Source: CAYMCQ01 sp964389025
Lineage (GTDB): Bacteria > Verrucomicrobiota > Verrucomicrobiia > Limisphaerales > CAYMCQ01
Direction of reading: 5' to 3'
Assembly (NCBI GenBank): GCA_964389025.1
Contig: CAYMCQ010000017.1
Coordinates: 1-61,997, forward strand
Length of the DNA: 61,997 bases
Below are positions 16,709-25,757 of this stretch, in pieces. A model generated the notes under the pieces. It searched no databases, had not been told where the DNA came from, and saw only the letters and a list, made by a program, of their open reading frames with translations. How positions within the stretch are numbered: the first letter of the stretch is position 1; every line of letters starts with the position of its first letter. The position numbers were made by a program, and so were the translations under genes.

Positions 16709-17515
16709 ATGTTCGCTGAGAATTCAAATGAGGGTTTGCCGGCGGCGGAGAGGAATGCCTTTACCTTGATTGAGTTGCTCGTCGTGATTGCCATCATCGC
16801 GACTCTCGCGGCATTGCTGCTCCCGGCGCTTGCGGCGGCGCGGGAAAAAAGCCGCAGGATCGCCTGTATGTCGAACCTGCGGCAGATGGGTATCGCCATA
16901 CACGCTTATGCCGGCGATAACGACGGCAATATTCCGTATGGTCCCAAAGCTCCCCCGTTCACCAGTCCAGCGGACTTCTATCCTTCGACCGGTGCGCCGA
17001 CGAGTCTGCTTTCACTTCGGAGCGGTGCTCCTGTGGCGTTGGGTCTTCTGCTTCAACATCAGTTATCTTCGCAGCCCAAAGTTCTATTCTGTCCCTCTGC
17101 AGATCAGCCCATTGATGCGGATGCCGAGCTTGCCAAGGTTGGAATCAATCAGGCGCAGTGCAGTTACTATTACCGGCACGGCGGGAACACGCGGTTATTC
17201 GACAATCCGAATTCGAACAGCGCGCCAGCTCACATCCGGCTCGATCGTCTGGGCAACAATCGAAACGGTTTGCCGATTCGCGCGCTGGCCATTGACACCT
17301 TGTGTTTGTGTCCGCCAGACTTGGCGGCGTTCAATGTCAAATCGCGCACTCATCACCGTCAAAAGTTTGTGGGCATTCTGTTTTCGGATGGGCACGTCGC
17401 TTCGCGAGCCGACACGGGTGGCCGCTTCACAGTGGACCTGCGCGACTACAGCCAAATCCGTGACGCCTTCAACAAGATTCTCAAAGTGCTGGAAGCGGCG
17501 GACACCGAGCACTAA
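16709..17515 (+). CDS. Type II secretion-like pseudopilin with C-terminal DG motif
   Basis: 268 residues. A short leader ends at AERNA, followed by FTLIELLVVIAIIATLAALL, the N-methylation/cleavage site and hydrophobic helix of type IV pilin-like proteins, with the conserved glutamate at +5. The residue before the cleavage point is Ala rather than the usual Gly. The C-terminal FVGILFSDGHVASR matches the H-X9-DG motif of the large family of pseudopilins in Planctomycetota and Verrucomicrobiota. It is expected in the inner membrane/periplasm, processed by prepilin peptidase. It starts 14 bases after the preceding secreted protein gene. Confidence 0.88.
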   Translation: MFAENSNEGLPAAERNAFTLIELLVVIAIIATLAALLLPALAAAREKSRRIACMSNLRQMGIAIHAYAGDNDGNIPYGPKAPPFTSPADFYPSTGAPTSLLSLRSGAPVALGLLLQHQLSSQPKVLFCPSADQPIDADAELAKVGINQAQCSYYYRHGGNTRLFDNPNSNSAPAHIRLDRLGNNRNGLPIRALAIDTLCLCPPDLAAFNVKSRTHHRQKFVGILFSDGHVASRADTGGRFTVDLRDYSQIRDAFNKILKVLEAADTEH

Positions 17516-17588
17516 AACCGTTCAATCCCCGGGCGATCAGCCAAAAAATTTGCTCGGCAGAACAACGCCGGTTTTCTAAAAGTCAGCA

Positions 17589-18692
17589 ATGCGATCTTCT
17601 ATGGAATTACACGCAGTCACACGCCGCACATTTTTGAAAACCGCGGCAATATCATGCGCAAGCGTGGGATTCGGCGGAACGATGTTCGCTGAAACTTCAC
17701 CTGCTGCGCCGAAAAGGAAAATCAAACTTGGGCTGGATAATTTCGCCGTGCGCGCGATGAAATGGAAGGCGCACGCGCTGCTCGATTACGCGGCCTCCCT
17801 GAAACTGGATTCCGTTTTGATTTCTGATCTCGAAGCGTTTGAAAATTTGTCCGAGGGACATCTCAAAGAAGTCAAAGCCAGGGCGGATGATTTGGGAATC
17901 GGAATTCACGCCGGGACGTGGAGCATTTGCCCAACCTCGAAGGCTTTCAAAAACAAATGGGGCACCGCTGAAGAACATCTGGCGCTGGGAATTCGAGTTG
18001 CAAAATCGCTCGGCTCGCCCGTGATTCGCTGCGTCCTTGGCGGGGGCGAGGATCGGAAAACGGACGGAGGAATCGAAGCGCGCATTGCGGACACGGTGAA
18101 AGTATGCAAGGCGTGTCGCAGCCGTGCGCTGGATGCCGGCGTCAAAATCGCGGTGGAAAATCACGCGGGCGACATGCAGTCGCGCGAACTCGTGGAGTTG
18201 ATCGAGGCGGCTGGCAAGGATTACGTCGGCGCGAACGTTGATTCCGGCAACGCCTGCTGGACGATGGAAGACCCGCTGGAAAATCTTCTGACACTCGCGC
18301 CGTATGCCACGACGACGAGCCTGCGTGATTCGATGGTTTGGGAATATGCCGACGGCGCGAAAGTGCAATGGACGGCGATGGGCGATGGCTGCGTTGATTT
18401 GAAAACGTATTTTGACAAGTTCGCGGAGCTTTGCCCGAACGTCCCGGTTCACATCGAAACGATTTCAGGTTTCCCACGGGAGATTCCGTATTTGAAAAAT
18501 GATTTATGGAAACTTTGGCCGAAGATGAAGGCGGGCGACTTCGCAAAATTCATCGCGCTCGCCAAACGCGGCAAAGAAATTCCGCCGCACCGTTCCGCAG
18601 ATGCAAATGCCGAGCAGGATTATCAGAAGGGCGAACTGGAACGGAGCATCAAGTATTGCAAAGAAGTTTTGGGGCTGGGGTTGAAACCGTAA
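17589..18692 (+). CDS. Tat-exported TIM-barrel sugar phosphate isomerase/epimerase-like protein
   Basis: 367 residues; translation may start at 17589 or 17601. The N-terminus has a twin-arginine signal (TRRTFLKTAAISCASVGFGG), so the folded protein is exported. The remainder is an AP-endonuclease-2/xylose-isomerase-like barrel: LDSVLISDLEAFENL, VIRCVLGGGED, VKIAVENHAGDMQSRELVEL (metal glutamate region), VGANVDSGNACW and VPVHIETISGFPREIP. Such proteins are abundant in Verrucomicrobiota and thought to act on sugar acids or keto-sugars; the substrate here is unknown. Gene stands between the pseudopilin and the convergent nucleotidyltransferase. Confidence 0.85.
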   Translation: MRSSMELHAVTRRTFLKTAAISCASVGFGGTMFAETSPAAPKRKIKLGLDNFAVRAMKWKAHALLDYAASLKLDSVLISDLEAFENLSEGHLKEVKARADDLGIGIHAGTWSICPTSKAFKNKWGTAEEHLALGIRVAKSLGSPVIRCVLGGGEDRKTDGGIEARIADTVKVCKACRSRALDAGVKIAVENHAGDMQSRELVELIEAAGKDYVGANVDSGNACWTMEDPLENLLTLAPYATTTSLRDSMVWEYADGAKVQWTAMGDGCVDLKTYFDKFAELCPNVPVHIETISGFPREIPYLKNDLWKLWPKMKAGDFAKFIALAKRGKEIPPHRSADANAEQDYQKGELERSIKYCKEVLGLGLKP

Positions 18693-18702
18693 TATCCAAA
18701 AC

Positions 18703-19197
18703 TCAACTTTTCTTCTTGAGCAACTCCGCAAGAAACATCCGGTCGAGCGCGTCTTTTTCGCGGTGCGTTTGTTTCATGCGCCAGAGCAATTGCGGATTCG
18801 CGAAAGGAATTTTCACGCCGGCAACTTCTGTCACGACAATGTCCTTGCGCGCTTCGTCGTAGTGGATGCCGCAAGCTTGGCGCATCAAGTCCACTACGAA
18901 TTCATCGCCGATGCGGACGACGAGACATTCGTTGAAATCTTCCGCTGTCACTTCGCGCACCGCGCCATCGGGAAGTTTGAGCATGGCGGCTTTGACCTTC
19001 GCAAAATTTCCCGGCGAGGTGTCAATCAGCAGATCGATGTCCTCCGTCGCGCGGGCAAAACCGCTTTGGATGATGGCAAACCCGCCGACGACGATGTATC
19101 TCGCGCCAGCGTCGTTCAACAACCTGCAAAGCAAAACCAGATCGTCTCCGTTTGGAAGACGTGGTTCTAGCGGCGGGTGATCATTTTGAGCGTCCAT
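18703..19197 (-). CDS. Nucleotidyltransferase (AbiEii/MNT-like)
   Basis: 164 residues. The polymerase-beta-like nucleotidyltransferase core is seen in YIVVGGFAIIQSGFARATED followed by IDLLID (GG..., D-x-D) with a third acidic residue in EFVVDLMRQACG; the C-terminal helices (NPQLLWRMKQTHREKDALDR) match proteins of the DUF6036/AbiEii type. Members of this fold act as toxins in AbiE-like and MNT systems by adding nucleotides to tRNA or proteins. It overlaps by 31 bases the small gene upstream on the same strand, a toxin-antitoxin-like arrangement, but neither partner's activity is shown. Confidence 0.78.
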   Translation of the reverse strand: MDAQNDHPPLEPRLPNGDDLVLLCRLLNDAGARYIVVGGFAIIQSGFARATEDIDLLIDTSPGNFAKVKAAMLKLPDGAVREVTAEDFNECLVVRIGDEFVVDLMRQACGIHYDEARKDIVVTEVAGVKIPFANPQLLWRMKQTHREKDALDRMFLAELLKKKS

Positions 19198-19364
19198 GCG
19201 TCGGCTTCCTCGAAGGTTTTGAACCGCCAGACGCCTTTCGGAATGAAAGGCCGTTTGCCACGCAGGGTGTTCATCAATTTGAGAAAATCGTTTGCCGTTT
19301 CCACATTTACTTTCGGCGAGCCTTTGCGCCCGACGACTTTCATTGGCAATTCATCCTGCATCAC
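19167..19364 (-). CDS. Small protein paired with the nucleotidyltransferase
   Basis: 65 residues, basic, ending PKGVWRFKTFEEADAWTLKM. The first half contains VNVETANDFLKLMNTLRGKR. It is immediately upstream of, and overlaps by 31 bases, the nucleotidyltransferase gene on the same strand. The size, overlap and order fit the antitoxin or regulatory partner of such nucleotidyltransferases; I do not recognise a named family. Confidence 0.65.
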   Translation of the reverse strand: MMQDELPMKVVGRKGSPKVNVETANDFLKLMNTLRGKRPFIPKGVWRFKTFEEADAWTLKMITRR

Positions 19365-19405
19365 GGTTCATTCAAGCACGGGTAACGCGGAATTTCGAGT
19401 TTTAT

Positions 19406-20494
19406 TTAACGGAGTTTTTCCAAAATCTTCCGATGCGCGCTGGGAAAGGAAAGTTGCTCAAGTTCCTTCAACGAACACCAGCGTCCGCGAAACAGAGATT
19501 TTTTAGGCGAGCCGTTGAGTTCAACGCGGAAAACTTGGAGTGAAATCCTGAATCGCGTGATGGAATGTTTGATGGAGCAAAACGGCTGAAGCGGAATCGA
19601 ATTGAATCCCAAAATTTCACGCGCCGCGCCATGCAAATTGGTTTCGTGGGTTTCAAGATTTGGAAATTCCCACAAGTGCGCGTTCACAACTCTCGCGGGC
19701 CGCCGCCGCACCAAAAACTTTCCGCGCTTCGAGATCACGAGCGCGACGAAGTGCCGGTTCGTCGTCATGATGCGTTTGCCGAGATTCGGCAATTGCCCGA
19801 CGCGGTTCCCGCGCAAGGCGACGCAACGTTTTTTGATGGGGCAAGTTTCGCACTTGGGACTTCGCGGCGTGCAGACGAGTGCGCCAAGTTCCATCAGGGA
19901 TTGATTAAGAAGTGACGAGTGGCGGGTGACGAGTGACAAGCCGGTCGATGGAAGCTTGGCCGCCAGCGCGACAAGAGATTCTGCAAGTTGCCAGAGTTGC
20001 GCGCTCGTTGTTTTCTCGCGTGGATTTTTTTCGATGCCGAACACGCGGCAAAGAACGCGGATGACGTTGCCGTCGAGAATCGGTTTCGGTTCGTTGAACG
20101 CAATACTGGCGATCGCGCCGGCGGTATAACGGCCAATTCCAGGAAGCGCGAGGATGTCGTTGAAGTCGCGGGGAAATTTTCCGCCGTGCTTCTCGCAAAT
20201 TTCTTGCGCGGCTTTTTGGAGATTATGGGCGCGAGTGTAATAGCCGAGACCTTCCCAAAGTTTGAGAACTTTTCCAGGTCTGGCGCGGGCAAGCGATTTG
20301 ATGTCAGGCAAAGTTTTCATCCAGCGTGACCAATAAGGCAGAACTGTTTTGACCTGTGTTTGCTGAAGCATGACTTCGGAAATCCAGATGGCGTAAGGAT
20401 CGGATGTGCAACGCCACGGAAGGTCACGGGCGTTTTGTGAAAACCAGCCAAGCAACGCGGGAACAAGACGATTGATTTTACAGGCGGAATTCAC
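19406..20494 (-). CDS. mutY: A/G-specific adenine glycosylase
   Basis: 362 residues, a base-excision repair enzyme removing adenine opposite 8-oxoguanine. Visible are the catalytic glutamate (E40, in WISEVMLQQTQV), the helix-hairpin-helix LPGIGRYTAGAIASIAF with the catalytic aspartate D141 (ILDGNV), and the 4Fe-4S loop C208-x6-C215-x2-C218-x5-C224. The C-terminal NUDIX-like domain (FLVRRRPARVVNAHLWEFPN) reads 8-oxoG. Just before the Fe-S loop about ten extra residues (LSLVTRHSS) are encoded by a short DNA repeat. It lies upstream of the small gene and nucleotidyltransferase on the same strand, apparently unrelated in role. Confidence 0.93.
   Translation of the reverse strand: MNSACKINRLVPALLGWFSQNARDLPWRCTSDPYAIWISEVMLQQTQVKTVLPYWSRWMKTLPDIKSLARARPGKVLKLWEGLGYYTRAHNLQKAAQEICEKHGGKFPRDFNDILALPGIGRYTAGAIASIAFNEPKPILDGNVIRVLCRVFGIEKNPREKTTSAQLWQLAESLVALAAKLPSTGLSLVTRHSSLLNQSLMELGALVCTPRSPKCETCPIKKRCVALRGNRVGQLPNLGKRIMTTNRHFVALVISKRGKFLVRRRPARVVNAHLWEFPNLETHETNLHGAAREILGFNSIPLQPFCSIKHSITRFRISLQVFRVELNGSPKKSLFRGRWCSLKELEQLSFPSAHRKILEKLR
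19913..19940. repeat. Short repeat inserted in mutY
   Basis: The sequence TGACGAGTGGCGGGTGACGAG plus GTGACAAG is made of GTGACGAGT units and encodes LSLVTRHSSLL in mutY, residues with no counterpart at this point in the family. Such GACGAGT-unit tracts are otherwise expected in intergenic DNA. Confidence 0.6.
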
Positions 20495-20503
20495 AGAAAA
20501 GGA

Positions 20504-20580
20504 GTTTCAAGTTTCATGTTTTCATTTTCAAGTTCCGTTTTCGGTTCGGGACTTGAAACTTGAAACTGAAAACTAGAAAC
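20504..20580. repeat. Inverted repeat ahead of rnhC
   Basis: GTTTCAAGTTTCATGTTTTC near 20504 is opposed by GACTTGAAACTTGAAACTGA and following bases to 20580, so the interval can form an imperfect long hairpin of GTTTCAA units. It lies between the divergent mutY and rnhC genes. One arm reads as the first residues of the longest rnhC frame, which argues for a later start. Confidence 0.65.
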
Positions 20581-20589
20581 TCAGATGAG

Positions 20590-21618
20590 TTGAAACCATT
20601 GACTTCCCACACTTGCAAACTCGATGACGCGCAAGCTGTCGCGCTGAAAAAATTGTTGGAAAAGCAGGATTATCAATTCCGCGAAGTGCCTTATGCGCAG
20701 TTTGCCGCGGAGAAAAATAAAACCAACGTGGTTTTTTACGAGAGCGGCAAGCTCGTAGTGCAGGGAAAGGGCACGCAGGAATTTGTGGAATTCGTTCTTG
20801 AGCCGGAAATTTTGAAGGAGGCGCGACTGGGCTACGAAACAGTTTTGAATCCCGAACTCTTGCTGCCGCGAATCGGCGTGGACGAAAGCGGCAAGGGAGA
20901 TTTTTTCGGGCCGATGTGCATTGCGGGGGTTTATGTGAATGAAGCGGTCGTCAACGCTTGGAAAGATTCCGGCATTCGCGATTCAAAAAATATTTCCAGC
21001 GACAAAAAGATTTCCGACCTCGCGGAGTTGATTCGCAAGACTTCCGGCTGCGTGACGAGCGTCGTGCCGGTTGGGAACGAAGCTTACAACCGGCTTCACG
21101 CAAAATTGAAAACCGTGAACGCAATTCTCGCTTGGGGCCACGCGCGCGTGATTGAAAATCTGATGGGACAAAAGCACCGGATGAATCCAGCGCCAGTTCG
21201 GGCGATTAGCGACCAGTTTGCGTCGTCCAAAGATGTCGTGTCGAAGGCGATGATGAATTTGGGTCGCGGGATTGAACTGGTCCAGCGGCACAAGGCGGAA
21301 AGCGATCTGGCGGTGGCGGCGGCTTCGATTCTGGCGCGGGATGAATTTGTGAAACGGCTCGGCAAACTGGAGAAGCAATTTGAAATGGAGTTTCCAAAAG
21401 GCGCGGGCGCGGCGGTGGATGAAGCTGCCAGAAAATTTGTCGGAAAGTTTGGCCCGGAGCGTTTGCCGGAAGTTTCAAAGCTCCATTTTCGCACGGCATT
21501 TCGGGCGAAAGGCTTGCCTGAGCCGCCGAAAATTACATGGCAGCGAGGCAAAAATTCATCGGGAACAGTTAAACAGCTTTCTCACGAAAAAAAACCTGAA
21601 ATACCCGTTGACACTTAA
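20590..21618 (+). CDS. rnhC: Ribonuclease HIII
   Basis: About 342 residues. The enzyme cuts RNA in RNA-DNA hybrids. The N-terminal substrate-binding domain (LDDAQAVALKKLLEKQDYQF, FAAEKNKTNVVFYESGKLVV) is followed by the catalytic domain with RIGVDESGKGDFFGPMCIAG, the DE(S/A)GxG signature of type HII/HIII, then IRDSKNISSDKK and AESDLAVAAASILARDEF with further acidic ligands. The frame is open from a TTG at 20560, but that part lies in the inverted repeat; no ATG is available, so I favour the TTG at 20590 (or 20599). The stop overlaps the promoter of the tRNA-Thr/tuf unit. Confidence 0.9.
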   Translation: MKPLTSHTCKLDDAQAVALKKLLEKQDYQFREVPYAQFAAEKNKTNVVFYESGKLVVQGKGTQEFVEFVLEPEILKEARLGYETVLNPELLLPRIGVDESGKGDFFGPMCIAGVYVNEAVVNAWKDSGIRDSKNISSDKKISDLAELIRKTSGCVTSVVPVGNEAYNRLHAKLKTVNAILAWGHARVIENLMGQKHRMNPAPVRAISDQFASSKDVVSKAMMNLGRGIELVQRHKAESDLAVAAASILARDEFVKRLGKLEKQFEMEFPKGAGAAVDEAARKFVGKFGPERLPEVSKLHFRTAFRAKGLPEPPKITWQRGKNSSGTVKQLSHEKKPEIPVDT

Positions 21619-21636
21619 TTTGCAGTCCCGTAATTT
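21608..21636 (+). promoter_or_regulatory. Sigma-70-type promoter of the tRNA-Thr/tuf unit
   Basis: TTGACA at 21608-21613 and TAATTT at 21631-21636 are separated by 17 bases. The -35 box overlaps the last codons of rnhC. Transcription from it would enter tRNA-Thr and then tuf. Confidence 0.65.
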
Positions 21637-21759
21637 TTGCGGGTTCGTTTGGCCGGATAAAAGTAAAAACCCATTTCATTCTCTCGATTTTTTCAGAAGA
21701 AAGAGCGAGCGAGATGGTGTTTTATCGTTTGGCGGCAGCGGGTGAAAGTTGATCGGGAT

Positions 21760-21835
21760 GCCCATGTAGCTCAGTTGGTAGAGCACATCCTTGGTAAGGA
21801 TGAGGTCATCAGTTCGATCCTGATCATGGGCTCCA
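21760..21835 (+). tRNA. tRNA-Thr (GGT)
   Basis: 76 nt including an encoded CCA. Acceptor GCCCATG pairs with CATGGGC; the D arm has AGCTCAGTTGGTAGAGC; the anticodon stem-loop CATCC-TTGGTAA-GGATG gives GGT. The tRNA-Thr/tuf order is widespread in bacteria. Confidence 0.96.
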
Positions 21836-21902
21836 GACGAAGCAGTTTGAAGAGCAGAATTTGATTTAACAACAACATCAACAAGACAACCAGGAAATCA
21901 AA

Positions 21903-23093
<1,191 letters not shown>

Positions 23094-23112
23094 CCGAATG
23101 TTTCAAAACGCA

Positions 23113-23145
23113 GGAGCGCGGAGACAATCTCCGCCTCCGATTTTT
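23113..23145 (+). terminator. Intrinsic terminator after tuf
   Basis: GGAG-c-GCGGAG (23113-23123) pairs across an ACAAT loop with CTCCGC-CTCC (23129-23138), one base bulged, and is followed by GATTTTTATT. It lies 20 bases after the tuf stop and before tRNA-Trp. Confidence 0.8.
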
Positions 23146-23181
23146 ATTCTGGCAAGGAAACGTGATAAACTCATTTACAAA

Positions 23182-23257
23182 AGGGCGGTAGCTCAATTGG
23201 TAGAGTAGCGGTCTCCAAAACCGTCGGTTGGGGGTTCGAGTCCCTCCCGCCCTGCCA
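23182..23257 (+). tRNA. tRNA-Trp (CCA)
   Basis: 76 nt including encoded CCA. Acceptor AGGGCGG pairs with CCGCCCT, discriminator G; the anticodon loop TCTCCAAAA region gives CCA. tRNA-Trp between tuf and secE is a common bacterial arrangement. Confidence 0.96.
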
Positions 23258-23263
23258 GAAACC

Positions 23264-23353
23264 GGAGAGGTGGCAGAGTGGTCTATCGCGGCGGTCTTGA
23301 AAACCGCTTCAGGTGAAAGCCTGACGGGGGTTCGAATCCCTCCCTCTCCGCCA
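23264..23353 (+). tRNA. tRNA-Ser (TGA)
   Basis: 90 nt with encoded CCA and a long variable arm. Acceptor GGAGAGG pairs with CCTCTCC; the anticodon loop CTTGAAA gives TGA (codons UCA/UCG). It begins six bases after tRNA-Trp, so the two are probably processed from one transcript. A serine tRNA at this place is not the usual content of this locus. Confidence 0.95.
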
Positions 23354-23392
23354 GCCTTCGCCCGGAGTGCAGGCGGACAGACAAATTTAAAC

Positions 23393-23650
23393 ATGAACGA
23401 CTTGGTCAAAATTGGAATTTGGGTTGTGGTGGTCGGCGTAACCTTTGCGATCTTGTGGAAGCAAGGTTACATCGCCCGCTTCTCGAATTATGTCCTTCAA
23501 ACCCGCGAGGAGTTGAAGAAATGCACATGGCCGTCGGTGGACGAATTGAAAGGCTCGACGGTCGTCGTGTTCATCTCAATTTTGTTGCTCGGCGCATTTA
23601 CCGTGCTGGTGGATTTGGTTTTTACGTGGGTCGTGACCCGTTTGACTTAA
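23393..23650 (+). CDS. secE: Preprotein translocase subunit SecE
   Basis: 85 residues, the short form of SecE, which clamps SecY in the inner membrane. Order: an N-terminal helix (LVKIGIWVVVVGVTFAILWK), the conserved amphipathic segment REELKKCTWPSVDELKGSTV (the family's W-P-x-x-x-E), and the C-terminal membrane helix (VVFISILLLGAFTVLVDLVF). The start at 23393 is chosen since upstream frame lies in tRNA-Ser. It is followed after 7 bases by nusG, as in most bacteria. Confidence 0.93.
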   Translation: MNDLVKIGIWVVVVGVTFAILWKQGYIARFSNYVLQTREELKKCTWPSVDELKGSTVVVFISILLLGAFTVLVDLVFTWVVTRLT

Positions 23651-23657
23651 AGATTTC

Positions 23658-24206
23658 ATGAACAGCCAGTGGTTTGTCATTCACACGCTTTCCGGCCAGG
23701 AACAAAAGGTCAAGGACAGCATCGAGAAGCGCATCAAAAGCGAAGAGATGGGCGACTTCATCAAGGAAGTCATGGTCCCCATGGAAAAAGTCGTCGAGGT
23801 GCGCAATCAAAAGAAGACCGTCTCGACGCGCAAACTTTGGCCGGGCTATGTGTTCGTGGACATGAAATTGTTGGACGATGACAAGCGCATCATCGAAGAG
23901 CCCTGGTATTTCATCAAGGAAACGCCCGGCGTGATCGGTTTCGTTGGCGGCGAACCGCCGGTGCCGACGCCGACGGACGAAGTCGAGTCCATCAAGGCGC
24001 AGATATCGGCATCAGAAGAAACGGAGAAGCCGAAGGTCAGTTACGAGATCGGCGAAACGGTGAAGATCAACAACGGGCCGTTCCTGAATTTCAGCGGCGT
24101 GATCGAAGAGATCGAGCCGGACCGCGGCAAGTTGAAAGTGACCGTGAACATTTTTGGGCGCAATACGCCGGTTGAATTGGAATACTGGCAGGTTGAAAAA
24201 GCTTAA
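23658..24206 (+). CDS. nusG: Transcription termination/antitermination factor NusG
   Basis: 182 residues. The N-terminal NGN domain (WFVIHTLSGQEQKVKDSIEK, LWPGYVFVDMKL, FIKETPGVIGFVGGEPPVP) binds RNA polymerase; the C-terminal KOW domain (YEIGETVKINNGPFLNFSGV) contacts ribosomal S10 or Rho. The linker is of normal length. It lies between secE and rplK in the classic order. Confidence 0.96.
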   Translation: MNSQWFVIHTLSGQEQKVKDSIEKRIKSEEMGDFIKEVMVPMEKVVEVRNQKKTVSTRKLWPGYVFVDMKLLDDDKRIIEEPWYFIKETPGVIGFVGGEPPVPTPTDEVESIKAQISASEETEKPKVSYEIGETVKINNGPFLNFSGVIEEIEPDRGKLKVTVNIFGRNTPVELEYWQVEKA

Positions 24207-24217
24207 TAAGATTTTTT

Positions 24218-24643
24218 ATGGCAAAGAAAGTTACAGGACAGATCAAGTTGCAGATTCCCGCCGGTCAGGCGAATCCCGCGCCGCCCGTCGGCCCGGCGCT
24301 CGGCCAGCACGGCGTGAACATCATGGGCTTTTGCAAAGAGTTCAACGCCGCGACCAAGGAGCAGGCCGGCATGATCATTCCCGTGGTCATCACGGTGTTT
24401 CAGGACAAGTCGTTCACCTTCATCACCAAGTCGCCGCCGGCTTCGGTGTTGTTGAAAAAAGCCGCGGGCATAACCGCCGGCTCCAAGACGCCGAACAAGG
24501 AAAAGGTCGGCAAGGTGACGCGCAAACAGGTTTTGGACATCGTCAAAATCAAAATGAAGGATTTGAACACGACGTCGGAAGACGCCGCCGTTCGCATCAT
24601 CGCCGGCACTGCCCGAAACATGGGCATTGAAGTCGTCGGGTAA
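24218..24643 (+). CDS. rplK: 50S ribosomal protein L11
   Basis: 141 residues, the standard length. KVTGQIKLQIPAGQANPAPP and VGPALGQHGVNIMGFCKEFN form the N-terminal domain that contacts the GTPase-associated 23S rRNA; the C-terminal domain ends with DAAVRIIAGTARNMGIEVVG. Twelve bases after nusG. Unusually, a small membrane protein gene starts six bases after its stop, before rplA. Confidence 0.97.
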   Translation: MAKKVTGQIKLQIPAGQANPAPPVGPALGQHGVNIMGFCKEFNAATKEQAGMIIPVVITVFQDKSFTFITKSPPASVLLKKAAGITAGSKTPNKEKVGKVTRKQVLDIVKIKMKDLNTTSEDAAVRIIAGTARNMGIEVVG

Positions 24644-24648
24644 ACTGA

Positions 24649-24999
24649 ATGTCGCGCGCTGTTATAGCGTTTGTTTTTGTATTTTTAGTGATAGGTGGGT
24701 GGTTTTTATACCACAAGAAAGCAACGGTGACAGCGAAGAGCATGACGCAAGTAAAAGCAATGCCGCCGTTCAAGGCGAAGATTGATCGAGTCATGTTGCG
24801 AAATGGCACTAATTTGGTAGTTCGGCTGAAGAGAAGCGGGAGTTTGAATACAATGGTTGTTAATCAACCAAACGGAAGCAGTAATGAGTTTAATTATTTG
24901 ATGACACTTGGAAAAAGCAATCAGTCACACATTTTTCCGAAAGCCTTCGTTGATTACGAAGGCAGCGTAACGAATACGGTGGAAGTAAACAAAAACTAA
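24649..24999 (+). CDS. Small membrane-anchored hypothetical protein inside the ribosomal operon
   Basis: 116 residues. One N-terminal hydrophobic helix (VIAFVFVFLVIGGWFLY), then a soluble basic domain (KAKIDRVMLRNGTNLVVRLK) that would face the periplasm. No family recognised. It starts six bases after the rplK stop and lies 50 bases before rplA. Its DNA is clearly more AT-rich and less biased to G/C in third positions than its neighbours, which points to recent arrival or weak selection. Homology to the two other inserted genes is not apparent. Confidence 0.65.
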   Translation: MSRAVIAFVFVFLVIGGWFLYHKKATVTAKSMTQVKAMPPFKAKIDRVMLRNGTNLVVRLKRSGSLNTMVVNQPNGSSNEFNYLMTLGKSNQSHIFPKAFVDYEGSVTNTVEVNKN

Positions 25000-25049
25000 A
25001 ACAGCGGGAGAGTCCGTAAAACCGGACTCGTTTGACCGCGCAACAAAAC

Positions 25050-25739
25050 ATGCCAAGCAAAAGATACAAAAAAGCACTGGAGTTGGTGGACGCGAAGAAA
25101 GCGTATCCGCTGAAGTCCGCCGTGGAAATTCTCAGCAAATTTCCGAAGGCAAAATTTAACGAGACCATTGACCTCGCGTTCCGCCTCGGCGTTGACCCGA
25201 AGCAATCCGATCAGATGGTTCGCGGAACAGTTCCGTTGCCGCATGGCAGCGGCAAGACCATTCGCGTCCTCGTGTTCGCTAAAGGCGCTGCCGCCGAAGC
25301 CGCCAAAGGCGCGGGCGCGGAATACGTCGGCTTCGAGGACATGATTGCCAAGTGCAACAGCGGGTGGAACGATTTCGATGTCGCCGTGGCCACGCCCGAA
25401 GCGATGAGCGAAGTCCGCAAACTTGGCAAAGTCCTCGGCCCTCGCGGCCTGATGCCGAATCCGAAGACTGGCACTGTGACCGACGACACCGCGAAAGCTG
25501 TCAAAGAAGTGAAGGCTGGTCGCGTGGAATTCAAAGTGGACAAGACTGGCAACATTCACGTCGCAGTCGGCAAGGCGTCATTCACGCCGCAGCAAATCGA
25601 GGAAAATGCCCGCGCCGTCCTCGACGCGGTTCACAAGGCGAAGCCGTCCGGCGTGAAAGGCGTTTACGTCCACACCTGCACGTTGTCCGCGACGATGAGT
25701 CCGCCGGTGCGTTTGGATGTGAAGGAACTGGCAATTTAA
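25050..25739 (+). CDS. rplA: 50S ribosomal protein L1
   Basis: 229 residues from ATG 25050 (MPSKRYKKALELVDAKKAYP); a TTG at 25032 would add six residues. L1 signatures are seen in FNETIDLAFRLGVDPKQSDQ, MVRGTVPLPHGSGKTIRVLV, GPRGLMPNPKTGTVTDDTAK and YVHTCTLSATMSPPVRLDVK. It binds the L1 stalk of 23S rRNA and in many bacteria represses its own operon by binding the mRNA; I see no obvious operator in the altered rplK-rplA gap. Confidence 0.97.
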   Translation: MPSKRYKKALELVDAKKAYPLKSAVEILSKFPKAKFNETIDLAFRLGVDPKQSDQMVRGTVPLPHGSGKTIRVLVFAKGAAAEAAKGAGAEYVGFEDMIAKCNSGWNDFDVAVATPEAMSEVRKLGKVLGPRGLMPNPKTGTVTDDTAKAVKEVKAGRVEFKVDKTGNIHVAVGKASFTPQQIEENARAVLDAVHKAKPSGVKGVYVHTCTLSATMSPPVRLDVKELAI

Positions 25740-25757
25740 TTTTAACTTTTACGAACC

